DNA of 64,000 nucleotides, taken from Avibacterium paragallinarum. GTDB taxonomy: Bacteria > Pseudomonadota > Gammaproteobacteria > Enterobacterales > Pasteurellaceae. Shown piece after piece: positions 10,077 to 20,383 of the stretch. Under the pieces are notes generated by a model that saw only the letters and a program-made list of their open reading frames with translations, made no database searches and was not told where the DNA came from. The stretch lies in contig NZ_UGHK01000002.1 in assembly GCF_900450705.1 (NCBI RefSeq), positions 1,802,970 to 1,866,969 of the forward strand, given 5' to 3'. Numbering within the stretch: position 1 is the stretch's first letter; each line of letters opens with the position of its first letter. Both the position numbers and the translations under genes were made by a program.

Positions 10077-12398
10077 ATGGCTCGAAAAATAACAAAAAAA
10101 ACAACCGCACTTTCTGATCCAAATTATCAGAAAGAACTCAAAAAATATGGAAATCCCGTGCCAAGCCGTGAGTTTATTCTTAGTATTATCCGCGATCACA
10201 ACGCCCCGATGTCCAAAGAAGAACTCCTCTCCGCTTTAGACATTCGTGATGAAGAGCGGCAAGAGGCAATGCGTCGCCGATTGAGAGCGATGGAAAATGA
10301 CGGGCAGCTCATTTTTACCAAACGCAAACGCTATGCCTTGCCGAAGAAATTAGATTTGCTGAAAGGTAGTGTCATCGGGCATAAAGAGGGTTATGGTTTT
10401 CTCCAAGTGGAGGGGGCGAAACAAGATTGGTTTATCCCAAATGCACAAATGCGTCAAGTAATGCACGGTGATTATGTGCTGGCTCAGCCCAATGGTTTTG
10501 ATCGCAAAGGTCGCCAAGAAGTGCGAATCGTGCGTTTATTGGAGGGGCGTAAAAAACATATTGTCGGCCGTTTCTTTTTGGAAGAAGGGATCGGCTATGT
10601 TGTGCCTGATGACAGCCGTATCCATCAAGATATTTTGATCCCCAATGAACATCGACACGGAGTAAGAATGGGACAAGTGGTCGTGGTGGAACTCAAGCCC
10701 CGCACTGCAATGTTCACGCGTCCAGTAGGAATGATTATTGAAGTACTCGGCGAAAATATGGCAAAAGGAATGGAAACCGAAATTGCTATTCGCAATCACG
10801 ATATTCCGCACGTTTTCCCAAGTGCGGTGCAAAAACAAGCCAAAAAATTCACCGAAGAAGTGCCGGAAGTGGCGAAAAAAGGGCGGGTGGATTTACGCCA
10901 ACTTCCTTTAGTTACCATTGATGGTGAAGACGCACGAGATTTTGATGACGCGGTGTATTGCGAACGCACCAGCAAAGGGGGCTGGAAGCTTTGGGTTGCC
11001 ATTGCCGATGTGAGCTATTATGTTCGGCTACGCACCGCCTTAGATAATGAAGCCTATAATCGCGGCAATTCCGTCTATTTCCCTACGCGAGTTGTGCCGA
11101 TGCTGCCAGAAGTGTTATCCAATGGCTTATGCTCGCTCAATCCCCAAGTGGATCGCCTTTGTATGGTCTGTGAGCTGTCAATTTCTGCCAAAGGAAAAAT
11201 GACGGGCTACCAATTTTATGAAGCGGTGATGAACTCCCACGCACGCCTCACTTACACCAAAGTGGCAGCCATTTTAGCTGGTGATGACGAACTGCAACAG
11301 CGTTATGCCCCCCTTGTTCCCCATTTGCAAGAATTACATCATCTCTATCAAGCCTTAGTAAACGCTCGCCAGCAACGTGGTGCGATTGATTTTGAAACCA
11401 TTGAGAGTAAATTTATTTTTAATGAAATGGGGCGGATCGAACGCATTGAACCCGTCGTTCGCAATGATGCCCATAAAATCATCGAAGAATGTATGATTTT
11501 AGCCAACATCGCCGCGGCGAATTTTATGGAAACCCACAACGAACCTGCGTTATACCGTGTTCACGCCACGCCAAGTGAAGAAAAACTCAGTGCTTTCCGT
11601 GCTTACCTCGCAGAGCAAGGGTTAAGTTTAGGCGGTGGTGCGAAACCAAGCACAGAAGATTATGCCAAATTATTGGCACAAGTGAAAGAACGCCCCGATC
11701 ACGAGCTGATTCAAACAATGCTCCTGCGTTCGCTCAGCCAAGCCATTTATTCCGCCGACAACATCGGACATTTTGGCTTAGCCCTTACGCAATACGCCCA
11801 TTTCACCTCCCCAATTCGCCGTTATCCCGATTTAACCTTACATCGTGGAATCAAATACTTACTGGCTAAATTGCAAGGCTCAAAACGCAAAACCACCGAT
11901 TCAGGCGGTTATCATTATAGCCTTGAAGAAATGGACACGCTTGGCGAACATTGTTCAATGACCGAACGCCGAGCCGACGATGCAACGCGAGAAGTGGCAG
12001 ATTGGCTCAAATGTGAATATATGCAAGATCACGTTGGCGAAGAATTTACTGGCGTAATTTCCGCCGTAACAGGATTCGGCTTATTTGTGCGTTTAGATGA
12101 TTTGTTCATTGATGGCCTTGTGCATATTTCAACCTTGGATAATGATTATTACCAATTTGATGTCAATCGCCAGCAATTAATCGGTGAAAACAGCGGACGG
12201 ATTTATCGTTTAGGTGATAAAGTGGAAGTGCGTGTAGAAGCCGTTAGCCTTGAACAACGGCAAGTGGATTTCTCACTTATCCGCACGGAACGCAAGTCAC
12301 GACGCAAAGGCAAAACCGCCAAGGATAAAGCGAAAAAAAGCTTCCGCTATGCTGAAAGTGCGAAAAAACAAAAGGGAAGTCTGCCACTCAATCAATGA
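10077..12398 (+). CDS. rnr: ribonuclease R
   Basis: 773 residues. Order: N-terminal helix-turn-helix (about 20-85), cold-shock OB domains, the RNB catalytic domain with [13 protein letters not shown] (its Asp residues bind Mg), the [16 protein letters not shown] segment, then an S1 domain and a lysine-rich tail. It is a 3'-5' exoribonuclease that degrades structured RNA and acts in rRNA and tmRNA quality control. The start MARKITKK is preferred over an in-frame upstream ATG because AAGGA lies before it. Confidence 0.97.
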   Translation: MARKITKKTTALSDPNYQKELKKYGNPVPSREFILSIIRDHNAPMSKEELLSALDIRDEERQEAMRRRLRAMENDGQLIFTKRKRYALPKKLDLLKGSVIGHKEGYGFLQVEGAKQDWFIPNAQMRQVMHGDYVLAQPNGFDRKGRQEVRIVRLLEGRKKHIVGRFFLEEGIGYVVPDDSRIHQDILIPNEHRHGVRMGQVVVVELKPRTAMFTRPVGMIIEVLGENMAKGMETEIAIRNHDIPHVFPSAVQKQAKKFTEEVPEVAKKGRVDLRQLPLVTIDGEDARDFDDAVYCERTSKGGWKLWVAIADVSYYVRLRTALDNEAYNRGNSVYFPTRVVPMLPEVLSNGLCSLNPQVDRLCMVCELSISAKGKMTGYQFYEAVMNSHARLTYTKVAAILAGDDELQQRYAPLVPHLQELHHLYQALVNARQQRGAIDFETIESKFIFNEMGRIERIEPVVRNDAHKIIEECMILANIAAANFMETHNEPALYRVHATPSEEKLSAFRAYLAEQGLSLGGGAKPSTEDYAKLLAQVKERPDHELIQTMLLRSLSQAIYSADNIGHFGLALTQYAHFTSPIRRYPDLTLHRGIKYLLAKLQGSKRKTTDSGGYHYSLEEMDTLGEHCSMTERRADDATREVADWLKCEYMQDHVGEEFTGVISAVTGFGLFVRLDDLFIDGLVHISTLDNDYYQFDVNRQQLIGENSGRIYRLGDKVEVRVEAVSLEQRQVDFSLIRTERKSRRKGKTAKDKAKKSFRYAESAKKQKGSLPLNQ

Positions 12399-12413
12399 AA
12401 AAAACGAAAAACA

Positions 12414-12478
12414 AAAGTGCGGTGAAAAAATCAGAAATTTCTGCTCAGAAAAATAAGCGTAAATCGCGCACCGCACTT
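12414..12478. repeat. inverted USS pair after rnr
   Basis: AAAGTGCGGT (12414-12423) and ACCGCACTT (12470-12478) face each other over about 45 bases. Oppositely oriented uptake-sequence pairs like this can act as terminators. A 29-codon lysine-rich frame (12395-12484) overlaps the rnr stop and contains both, but I do not call it a gene. Confidence 0.7.
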
Positions 12479-12567
12479 AGTTAAAATGCACTTGTGAAAA
12501 ACTGGCGGAAGGACGGCAAACAAGCGTATAATTCCGCCTTATTTTAGGTATCAATTAAAGGATAACA

Positions 12568-13308
12568 ATGTCTGAAAATATTTATGGAATCCACGCGGTT
12601 AATGCGTTTTTGGCAAATGCACCTGAACGGCTAATTGAAGTTTATGTGCTAAAAGGGCGTGAGGATAAACGCTTACAGCCTGTTCTCAATATGCTTTATC
12701 AGCTTGGCATTTCTGTGCAATTTCTTAACCGCGAAACGTTGGATAAAAAAGCTAACGGTGAAGTGCATCAAGGGATTATTGCACGCGTGCAAGCTGCAAA
12801 AGAATTAAATGAAAATCATCTGGATCGTATTTTACGCGATCAGCAAAATCCTCTTGTATTGGTGTTAGATGGCGTAACCGATCCGCATAATCTGGGGGCC
12901 TGTTTGCGTACCGCCGATGCGGCTGGCGTGTGTGCGGTGATCGTGCCAAAAGATAAATCGGCACAGCTTAATGCCACCGCACGCAAAGTGGCGTGTGGGG
13001 CGGCGGAAGTCGTGCCACTTATTCGCGTAACCAACTTAGCACGCACGCTTCGCGATTTGCAACAAAGCTATAATATGTGGGTTATCGGCACAGCAGGCGA
13101 AGCCACAGAAACCCTTTATCAAGCCCAATTAACGGGGGCATTAGCCTTAGTAATGGGCGCTGAGGGGGACGGAATGCGACGCTTAACCCGTGAAACCTGC
13201 GACCAATTAGTTAGCATACCAATGGCGGGATCGGTTTCTTCCCTGAATGTGTCGGTTGCCACTGGTGTATGCTTATTTGAAATTGCAAGACAGCGTCTAA
13301 TGGAATAA
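12568..13308 (+). CDS. rlmB: 23S rRNA (Gm2251) 2'-O-methyltransferase RlmB
   Basis: 246 residues. An N-terminal L30e-like substrate-binding domain ([13 protein letters not shown]) is followed by the SpoU/TrmH knotted methyltransferase domain with motif 1 [17 protein letters not shown], motif 2 [12 protein letters not shown] and motif 3 [15 protein letters not shown]. It methylates G2251 in the ribosomal P-loop. It lies just after rnr, as in E. coli and Haemophilus, and a good Shine-Dalgarno (AAAGGA) precedes the start. Confidence 0.97.
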   Translation: MSENIYGIHAVNAFLANAPERLIEVYVLKGREDKRLQPVLNMLYQLGISVQFLNRETLDKKANGEVHQGIIARVQAAKELNENHLDRILRDQQNPLVLVLDGVTDPHNLGACLRTADAAGVCAVIVPKDKSAQLNATARKVACGAAEVVPLIRVTNLARTLRDLQQSYNMWVIGTAGEATETLYQAQLTGALALVMGAEGDGMRRLTRETCDQLVSIPMAGSVSSLNVSVATGVCLFEIARQRLME

Positions 13309-13379
13309 AGTCTAATATAGTAGTCTTCATTTTTTATATCTTGTAAAAACTTGATTGAAAAAATCTATGATTGACTTGA

Positions 13380-14903
13380 TTAATGAGAACTCCCAAAAGG
13401 TGGCTTTGCGAACCACACCACGACAAAAAGTAGCATAAACATTACGCCAGATAGCCAAAAAATTTCATTTGCCCCGATAATGAAGCCCTGAGCGGTAATG
13501 TTTCTTGCTAAAGACATTGACGTTTGCGTATCGCTCAAGCCAAGCTGTGCCATTGTTTCGTAATAGGCTTGTGCATTGGGATTATAAGGATTAATTGCCT
13601 CAGTAAATTGAGTATGGTGCATTGCTTCACGGTTATACCATAAAAAGGTGGTGAGCGATGTACCGATTGAGCCTGCTAGGGTTCGTAGAAAGTTAAATAA
13701 ACTTGAAGCAGATGCCATTTTCTCTGCGGGTAAGCCTGAGAGGGTAATGGTCGTTAGTGGCATAAAGAAGCAGGCTACGGCGATCCCTTGAATGAGCTGT
13801 GGCAATGCGACATCGGTGAAAGTCATTGCGGGTTCAAAGGTTACCGCTCGCCAATGGAAGGTAAGGGCATAGACCATAAAGCTGATGGTTACTAAAATTC
13901 GCATATCAATTTTATAGCCAAAACGCCCGATAATTGGCGATAGCAAAATCGGAAATAAGCCCACTGGAGCGGCGGCAAGCCCAGCCCAAGTTGCGGTGTA
14001 GCCGTAAACTTGCTGGAGCAATAGCGGAATGAGGACGACCGAGCCTAAATAAATCAGAAATGCCAAGCTGGTACACAGGCAACCCACACTGAAATTACGC
14101 GATTTGAATAGGGAAATATCTACTACGGGATTGTCGTCGGTGAGTTCCCAAATAATCAGGGCAACTAACGCGATTGCGGAAACTACTGTTAGCACCACAA
14201 TTTCAGTGGAGTTAAACCAGTCTTGTTCACGCCCTTGATCGAGCATTAATTGCAAGCAGCCCACACCAATCACAAGCAAGATTAAGCCAATAGTATCAAT
14301 GGGTTGCTGAGAAATCTTGGTTTCCCGCTTATCTAAAATTTTCCAACTGAGGAAAATCACGCTCAGCCCGATAGGTACGTTAATAAAGAAAATCCAGCCC
14401 CAATGTAAATTATCACTGATCCAGCCGCCTAAAATCGGCCCAAAAATCGGGGCGACCACCACCGTCATCGACCAAAATGCCAGAGCCATACTCCGTCTTT
14501 CAGGCGGATAATTATTCAATAATAAACTTTGTGAAAGGGGAATAATCGGCCCTGCCGCTAGCCCTTGAAAAATACGGCATAAAATCAGCATTTCCAAGCT
14601 ATGGGAAATTCCACATAGCCACGAGGCAAGCACAAACAATCCCGTTGCAATCAAAAACAACCGCACTTCGCCAAAACGTTTGGCAAGCCAGCCTGTGATG
14701 GGGATCGAAACCGCATTCGCCACACCAAACGACGTGATCACCCAAGTGCCTTGACTGGAGGAAGCCCCAAGATCTCCCTCGATGGTTGGAATAGCAACGT
14801 TCGCGATGGTGGAATCCAGCACTTGCATAAAGGTTGCCAGAGATAACGCAATCGTCATTACGGCTAATGCTGCCCCTTGCACGGGTTTTTGTGTACTATT
14901 CAT
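13380..14903 (-). CDS. emrB: EmrB-type multidrug efflux MFS transporter (DHA2, 14 TM)
   Basis: 507 residues, strongly hydrophobic, consistent with 14 membrane segments. It carries the drug:H+ antiporter motifs LDSTIANVAIPTI (motif D1), WLAKRFGEVRLF (motif A) and the motif C region GPILGGWISD. Located in the inner membrane, it should pair with the adjacent EmrA adaptor and an outer-membrane TolC-like channel to expel hydrophobic compounds. It overlaps the emrA stop by 8 bases and is the distal gene of a marR-emrA-emrB operon. Confidence 0.95.
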   Translation of the reverse strand: MNSTQKPVQGAALAVMTIALSLATFMQVLDSTIANVAIPTIEGDLGASSSQGTWVITSFGVANAVSIPITGWLAKRFGEVRLFLIATGLFVLASWLCGISHSLEMLILCRIFQGLAAGPIIPLSQSLLLNNYPPERRSMALAFWSMTVVVAPIFGPILGGWISDNLHWGWIFFINVPIGLSVIFLSWKILDKRETKISQQPIDTIGLILLVIGVGCLQLMLDQGREQDWFNSTEIVVLTVVSAIALVALIIWELTDDNPVVDISLFKSRNFSVGCLCTSLAFLIYLGSVVLIPLLLQQVYGYTATWAGLAAAPVGLFPILLSPIIGRFGYKIDMRILVTISFMVYALTFHWRAVTFEPAMTFTDVALPQLIQGIAVACFFMPLTTITLSGLPAEKMASASSLFNFLRTLAGSIGTSLTTFLWYNREAMHHTQFTEAINPYNPNAQAYYETMAQLGLSDTQTSMSLARNITAQGFIIGANEIFWLSGVMFMLLFVVVWFAKPPFGSSH

Positions 14904-16068
14904 CGGCGTTATTGCTATTTTCTTGGATAATTTTTTCTGCTAATTCATTGACTGGGCGAAGGTCGTAATCCAATGTTTGTGTTTGATACAGCACGTCATT
15001 TGGACGCGGTTTGCGTAGCACCTCCCCTTGCGTTTCAGCCACATTCACTTCCACATTGGCTGAAAGCCCAATCCGTAGCGGGTATTTTTTCATTTGTTCA
15101 GGATCGAGATCAATCCGCACTGGCACGCGTTGCACCACTTTGATCCAGTTTCCTGTAGCATTTTGTGCTGGCAGAAGAGAAAACGCACTCCCTGTTCCCA
15201 TTTCAATCCCGCTCACTTTGCCATCAAATTTCACATCATCGCCATAAAGATCAAAAAACACTTTCACAGGCTGACCGATCCGCATTTTGCGTAACTGCGT
15301 TTCTTTGAAATTCGCATCAAGCCACATCTGTTGCGTAGAAATCACCGCCATCAGCGGGCTGCCCGCTGCCACTTTTTGCCCCACCTGCACGCTACGCCGT
15401 GCCACATAGCCCTCAACTGGGCTGAGGATTTGACTGCGTTGCAAATTTAACCAAGCTAGGATTAAAGCACTCACTGCCTTTTTCACCTCGGGTTGCTCTC
15501 GCAACGGTAGCCCTTTTAGCAAGGCTTGATTTGCCGCAAGCTGATTTTGCGTGGCTTGCCAATCCGCTTCGGCAAGTGCCACCGCCTCTTTAGCGTGTTG
15601 CAAACTTTCTTTATCGATCGATCCCGTTTTTGCCAGCTGCTCGCGGCGTTGCAAATCCCCTTTGGCTTTATTAAGTGCGGTCAGTTTTGCATTCAATATT
15701 GCTTGTAGCTGCTTTACCGTAAAGCCTAATTGCTCAATTTGACGCACGGCACTGGCGAGATTGTCCTGTGCTTGGGCAAAATTGAGCTTGAGATCCGTAT
15801 CATCAAGCACCAGCAACACATCGCCCGCGTGGACAAAATCCATATTATCCACCTTGATTTGACGCACATTGCCGCTTACCTGTGCCGAGATCATCACCTG
15901 ATTGCCTGCCACATAAGCATCTTCCGTTTCTTCATAATTTCGTACGAAGAAGAACCAATATAGCCCCGCAATAACGGCAAGGATTAACAAAATCGTAACA
16001 AAATAAGCCAAGGCTTTTTTGCGTTTTTTATTCGTTTTATGCTCAGTTTCTGTCATCATATTCACCAT
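14896..16068 (-). CDS. emrA: EmrA-type periplasmic adaptor (HlyD family)
   Basis: 390 residues with one N-terminal membrane helix (about 20-40), then a biotinyl-lipoyl-like half (YVAGNQVMISAQVSGNV), a long coiled-coil hairpin and the second lipoyl half (ILSPVEGYVARRSVQVGQKV). It bridges the EmrB pump to the outer-membrane channel. Its ATG overlaps the TAA of the upstream regulator gene (TAATG). MMTETEH, three codons in, is an alternative start. Confidence 0.95.
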   Translation of the reverse strand: MVNMMTETEHKTNKKRKKALAYFVTILLILAVIAGLYWFFFVRNYEETEDAYVAGNQVMISAQVSGNVRQIKVDNMDFVHAGDVLLVLDDTDLKLNFAQAQDNLASAVRQIEQLGFTVKQLQAILNAKLTALNKAKGDLQRREQLAKTGSIDKESLQHAKEAVALAEADWQATQNQLAANQALLKGLPLREQPEVKKAVSALILAWLNLQRSQILSPVEGYVARRSVQVGQKVAAGSPLMAVISTQQMWLDANFKETQLRKMRIGQPVKVFFDLYGDDVKFDGKVSGIEMGTGSAFSLLPAQNATGNWIKVVQRVPVRIDLDPEQMKKYPLRIGLSANVEVNVAETQGEVLRKPRPNDVLYQTQTLDYDLRPVNELAEKIIQENSNNADE

Positions 16069-16565
16069 TAAAGATGTTCTAAACGCGTTACCAATTTCAG
16101 CAACAGTTGTTTCAATGTGATTTGTTCTTGCTCATCAAGGACGGAAAAAAGTTGCTCCACCTGTTTCCACTGATTTGGCAACAAGGTTTCTAAAAATTGC
16201 ACCCCCTGCGGCGTTAATTTCAATAAAAAACTTCGTCGATCGCCCGCAATCTCGCTCCGCTCCAACCATTGACGCTTCACCAATTCATCGGCAATTCGCG
16301 TTGCATTGGTCTTGGAATAACCGAAAATTTCACTCAATTTACTCGGCTGCAAGGTGTGGTTTGGCTGGCAATACAGCACCACTAACGTCATAAACAGCGT
16401 ATCGTTAAGCTGATAGGCTTTTAATAGCTGATTCCGTTTTTCCAAATAACGGCTGCTATTGTGCAACAACAAACGAGCCAGCAAAATTTGCTCCACTGGC
16501 ATCGCAGGATTATTCTGGGCTGAATGACGAATCAGCCTTTCTTGTTCTGAAAAAGAGAGTGGCAT
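16068..16565 (-). CDS. MarR-family regulator of the efflux operon (EmrR-like)
   Basis: 165 residues. A winged helix-turn-helix (about 60-130) includes PSKLSEIFGYSKTNATRIADELVKRQWLERS and the wing DRRSFLLKLTPQG. It is probably a dimeric repressor that releases DNA on binding drug-like ligands, controlling itself and emrAB. It is the first gene of the operon and is preceded by a good promoter overlapped by an inverted repeat. Confidence 0.93.
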   Translation of the reverse strand: MPLSFSEQERLIRHSAQNNPAMPVEQILLARLLLHNSSRYLEKRNQLLKAYQLNDTLFMTLVVLYCQPNHTLQPSKLSEIFGYSKTNATRIADELVKRQWLERSEIAGDRRSFLLKLTPQGVQFLETLLPNQWKQVEQLFSVLDEQEQITLKQLLLKLVTRLEHL

Positions 16566-16600
16566 AATTGTTGTATTAAAGGGAGAAAGTAAACTGGTGA

Positions 16601-16629
16601 ATAATAACTCAGGTTACTATTTGAGTCAA
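16601..16629 (-). promoter_or_regulatory. promoter and probable MarR operator for the efflux operon
   Basis: Read on the minus strand, TTGACT (16624-16629), a 17-bp spacer and TATTAT (16601-16606) form a near-consensus promoter. The spacer carries a dyad, ACTCA (16607-16611) and TGAGT (16622-16626). A MarR protein bound there would occlude RNA polymerase. Confidence 0.6.
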
Positions 16630-16635
16630 AAAAAT

Positions 16636-16713
16636 ACCGCACTTTAATTTTTACTCCGTTTGATTTCAACACCGCATCGCCCTGCTGTATTTGAAACCCG
16701 ATTAAAGTGCGGT
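16636..16713. terminator. inverted USS pair, probable bidirectional terminator
   Basis: ACCGCACTTTAAT (16636-16648) and ATTAAAGTGCGGT (16701-16713) are a perfect 13-bp inverted repeat made of two uptake sequences, followed by TTTTT on the plus side. It separates the yeiH-like gene from the efflux operon. Confidence 0.55.
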
Positions 16714-16750
16714 GTTTTTCAATGATGTTTTTTTACTTATTACAAGGCGG

Positions 16751-17590
16751 CTAGGTGGCACAATACGCCATAAACCAATTCACGCCAAAGCCGCCGATTA
16801 CAAGCCATAGCCAAATTATCGCCCCCAATAAAAGCGGTTTTGTTCCAGCTTGCTTGAGGGATTTCATATGAGTGAATGCCAATAATAATGGTGCGAGCAT
16901 CATCACTCGTATCATTTTAGAAATAACTGCGGTATCTGCCACTTGCGGGCTAATATTTGCCCCTGCAGCATAAACTTGAGCCACTTCGTGGACGGTTGAG
17001 CCGATATAAATACCAAACGCCTGCTCTGGCAAATAGGCTTGCAAATAAGGATACAACACAGGGTAAAGAAACATACTCAGCGTACCGAAAATTACGATCA
17101 ACGCCACCGCAACGGATACTTTGTAAGATGGTGCTTTTACAATTGGCTCTGTCGCCATAATTGCCGCTGCCCCACAAATACTACAGCCTGCCGCCGTGAG
17201 TTGGACGATCTGACGATCGATTTTCAGCCATTTAATCCCTACCCAACAAGTAAGCAAAAAGGTCAAAATCAGCACGCTAGCATCGGCAAATAACGCACTG
17301 AATCCCACTTGACTAATATCCTGAAAGGTTAAACGAAAGCCAAATAACACAATCCCACAACGCAACAAAAAGCCTTTGGCAAACAACACGCCCGTTTTCA
17401 CCCGCGCTTCAATCATTGGATAAATGCTATTGCCACACACAATTCCCAACACAATCGCCAAGGTTAAGGCACTAATGTGCCATTGTGTAGCGATGTGGGT
17501 TTGAGCGAGAAACATTGCGGCTGCACTCAGAACGAACGTAATACATAATCCTGCAATCAAGGAAAAATATTTCATCATATTTTCTCTCAT
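16751..17590 (-). CDS. YeiH/UPF0324 family membrane protein, internally shortened
   Basis: 279 residues (MMKYF, four codons in, is an alternative start). The family core is clear: RCGIVLFGFRLTF, SICGAAAIMATEPIVK, and GSTVHEVAQVYAAG followed by ISKMIRVMMLAPL. E. coli YeiH is about 349 residues. Compared from memory, MMLAPLLLAF here runs directly into THMKSLKQAGTKPLLL, skipping roughly 65 residues and about two membrane segments without breaking the frame. The family is annotated as putative sulfate exporters. Function of this shortened form is doubtful. Confidence 0.85.
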   Translation of the reverse strand: MRENMMKYFSLIAGLCITFVLSAAAMFLAQTHIATQWHISALTLAIVLGIVCGNSIYPMIEARVKTGVLFAKGFLLRCGIVLFGFRLTFQDISQVGFSALFADASVLILTFLLTCWVGIKWLKIDRQIVQLTAAGCSICGAAAIMATEPIVKAPSYKVSVAVALIVIFGTLSMFLYPVLYPYLQAYLPEQAFGIYIGSTVHEVAQVYAAGANISPQVADTAVISKMIRVMMLAPLLLAFTHMKSLKQAGTKPLLLGAIIWLWLVIGGFGVNWFMAYCAT

Positions 17591-17791
17591 TAGAAATTTT
17601 ATAACTACATTACCCTATTTTTAAGACAAATAAAACTGAATAAATTTTATCGATAATCTAGGGTAACGAGTGATAACACATTGAGAATATACATAGTAAA
17701 ATTTGACATAATTTTTAATTTTATCTTGCTAAAAATTTGCCTATCCGTTAGGCTTTGAAATATGCTGTTATCATTTGTAGAACAATAAATT

Positions 17792-19545
17792 ATGATGAAG
17801 TTTTCCCGTTTATTGCTTTTAGGAATAGTTTGTTTCCCTTTATTTCTTCGGGCAGAAGTTGAACGCCTAGCAACCCCTGAAGAGCAACAAATTAATAATC
17901 GGCAACGGCAACAGCAAGCAAAATGCACTTAATTCGTCAATTCAGGCTCAGCAAGTGAAATCGCCTGATATTCATTTGCAAAGCGAGAAATTACAATCTC
18001 GTGATTTTCCCCGTAACGAAGCCCAATGTTTCCCTATTCAGCAAATTGTTCTCACTGATATTCATCGCAACGAAGCTAATCCCTCCCTCATTCAACCAAG
18101 CCGTTTTTCTTGGGCATTAAGTGCGGTCTATTCGGCAGGGGATTTTTCACTGCCTGCTTGTATTGGCTCGCAAGGCATTAATGTGTTACTACGCCGCATT
18201 CAAAATCGTTTGATTGATTTTGGTTATATCACCACAAGGGTGGTGGTTGAACCGCAAGATTTACGCTCGGGAATGCTCATTCTCACCGTTATTCCTGGTC
18301 GAGTTGGGCATATTCAGCTTCAAGATCACAGTGCGATCCCCTTCGCCACGCGTGGAACGCTTTGGTTTGCAATGCCAATGGCACAGGGGGAGATTTTGAA
18401 TGTGCGAGATTTAGAGCAAGGTTTAGAGAACCTTAAACGAATTCCTAGTGCCGATGCGAATATGGAGCTACAAGCCACGGAAAATATTGGCGAATCTGAC
18501 ATTATTATTCAATATAAACAGAGCTTGCCGTTTCATTTAACCTTAGGATTAGATGATGCGGGTTCAAAAGCGACAGGGCGTTTGCAAGGCTCGGCGACGT
18601 TTTCTTGGGATAATGTAACAACGCTAAATGATCTGTTCTACTTCAGTGCGAGCCGAAGTTTTAAACGTCATAGCGATAATGCTCAAGGAGATTATGGCAG
18701 TAAAAATTACAGCCTTTACTATTCTATTCCTTGGAAAAACACGCTACTGACCTTATCAGGGTCAAAATATCAATATCACCAAACTATTGGGGGAGCGTTT
18801 GAATCCTATGATTATTCGGGTGAAAGCCGTCAAATGAATGCGACGCTCAAGCGTTTATTATGGCGAAATAGTCGCTCGAAAACCTATTTGAATTTTACCC
18901 TGTGGACAAGGCAGTCATCTAATTTCATTAATGATACAGAAGTTCAAGTACAACGCCGCCGTACAGCTGGTTGGGAAGCGGGGCTTCAGCACACGCACTA
19001 CATCGGCAATGCCACACTACAACTTTCTGCCAATTACAAACGTGGCACAGGGGCAAATTGCCCCTGAGGAAAAATTTGACGAAGGCACGTCAAGAATGCA
19101 AATTATCACTGCCTCAGTGGATTTAGCTTACCCTTTTATGCTAGGTAAACAACCATTCCGTTTTACCACCCATTGGAACGCTCAATGGAATCAAACGCCC
19201 CTTGTTCAACAAGATAAGCTGAGCATTGGCGGACGTTATACGGTACGCGGTTTTGATGGCGAATTATCCCTTTCTGGCGAACGGGGCTGGGTGTGGCGAA
19301 ACGAGCTGGTGTGGAATATTGCGAACAAAGGGCAAGAACTCTATCTCGGGATTGATAAAGGCATTGTTCGCTCATCACAAGAAGAATTACAACTTGGTGA
19401 TAGCTTAACAGGCGGCGTGCTGGGGCTACGCGGTGAACTATGGGGATTAAATTATGATTATTTCATTGGAATCCCGATCAAAAAACCTGAAGGCTTCCGA
19501 ACCAGCCATTTAACCACGGGTTTTTCTTTTAGCTACCGTTTTTAA
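17792..19545 (+). pseudogene. cdiB: CdiB/TpsB outer-membrane transporter, two frameshifts
   Basis: Three segments in different frames make one TpsB protein. 17792-17932 encodes a signal peptide (MMKFSRLLLLGIVCFPL) and a Gln-rich start. 17930-19067 encodes the POTRA domains (GCxGI-like CIGSQGINVLLRRIQNRLIDFGY) and the first half of the barrel. About 19050-19545 encodes the rest, including the VRGFDG motif in loop 6 and a C-terminal aromatic residue (SYRF). The first break is at an A run near 17920, the second near 19055. TpsB proteins export the partner TpsA exoprotein. It lies directly upstream of cdiA. Confidence 0.9.
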
Positions 19546-20375
19546 ACATGAATTTCGCATTGAACGCAGAGAATTAAGGAAACAACGATGAACAAACAAA
19601 CTTATCGCGTGATTTTTAGCAAAACATTGAACCGAATGATTGTGGTTTCTGAGCTAGCAAAAACCTGTGGTAAAGCGGCGAGTGAAAATCTTGGCATAGA
19701 AAAAACCTTGCAAAATCTGACCGCACTTTATTCATCGTTGAACCGCCATTCCTCATTGCACTGGACAATCAAACCGCTACAATTCAGCCTTTTCCTTGCT
19801 TTAGGCTATGTCTCTTTTTTGCCTGTCGCAATGGCGGATGAAATGGCGATTCGAGCGGATAAATCAGCCCCAGCCACGCAACAAGCCACCATTTTAAAAA
19901 CCGCCAATGGCTTGCCACAAGTGAATATTCAAACCCCAAGCCCAGCAGGCGTTTCTCGCAATACCTATTCGCAATTTGATGTGGCAGAAAAAGGGGCGGT
20001 GTTAAATAACGCTCGTAAAGCTACGCAAACCCAAATTGCAGGCTGGGTGCAAGGCAACCCAAATCTTGCCACAGGCGAAGCCAAAGTGATTCTCAATGAG
20101 GTTAATTCAACCAACCCAAGCCGTTTGAAAGGTTATATTGAAGTGGCTGGCAAGAAAGCCAATGTAGTGATCGCCAACCCCTCGGGCATTCATTGTGATG
20201 GCTGTGGCGTGATAAATGCGGGGCGTTCCACCTTAACCACGGGTAAACCTGAAATAGAAAACGGAGAGCTTAAAGGCTATCACGTCAAAGGCGGTAAGGT
20301 GAACATTGCGGGCAAAGGGTTAGATAACCGTCAGGCGGATTACACCGATATTATCGCCGAGAAAGTGAAGGTTGA

Positions 20376-20383
20376 GGGGGGGG
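20376..20383 (+). repeat. G8 homopolymer inside the cdiA TPS domain
   Basis: Eight G residues. With 8 the frame ends at 20403; with 6 or 9 it would read into the conserved GGVWAKNLKV continuation. This is a candidate contingency (phase-variation) tract. Confidence 0.75.

Noticed and set aside
12395-12484. 29-codon ORF overlapping the rnr stop
   Set aside because: Mostly lysine codons around two uptake sequences; more likely a terminator.
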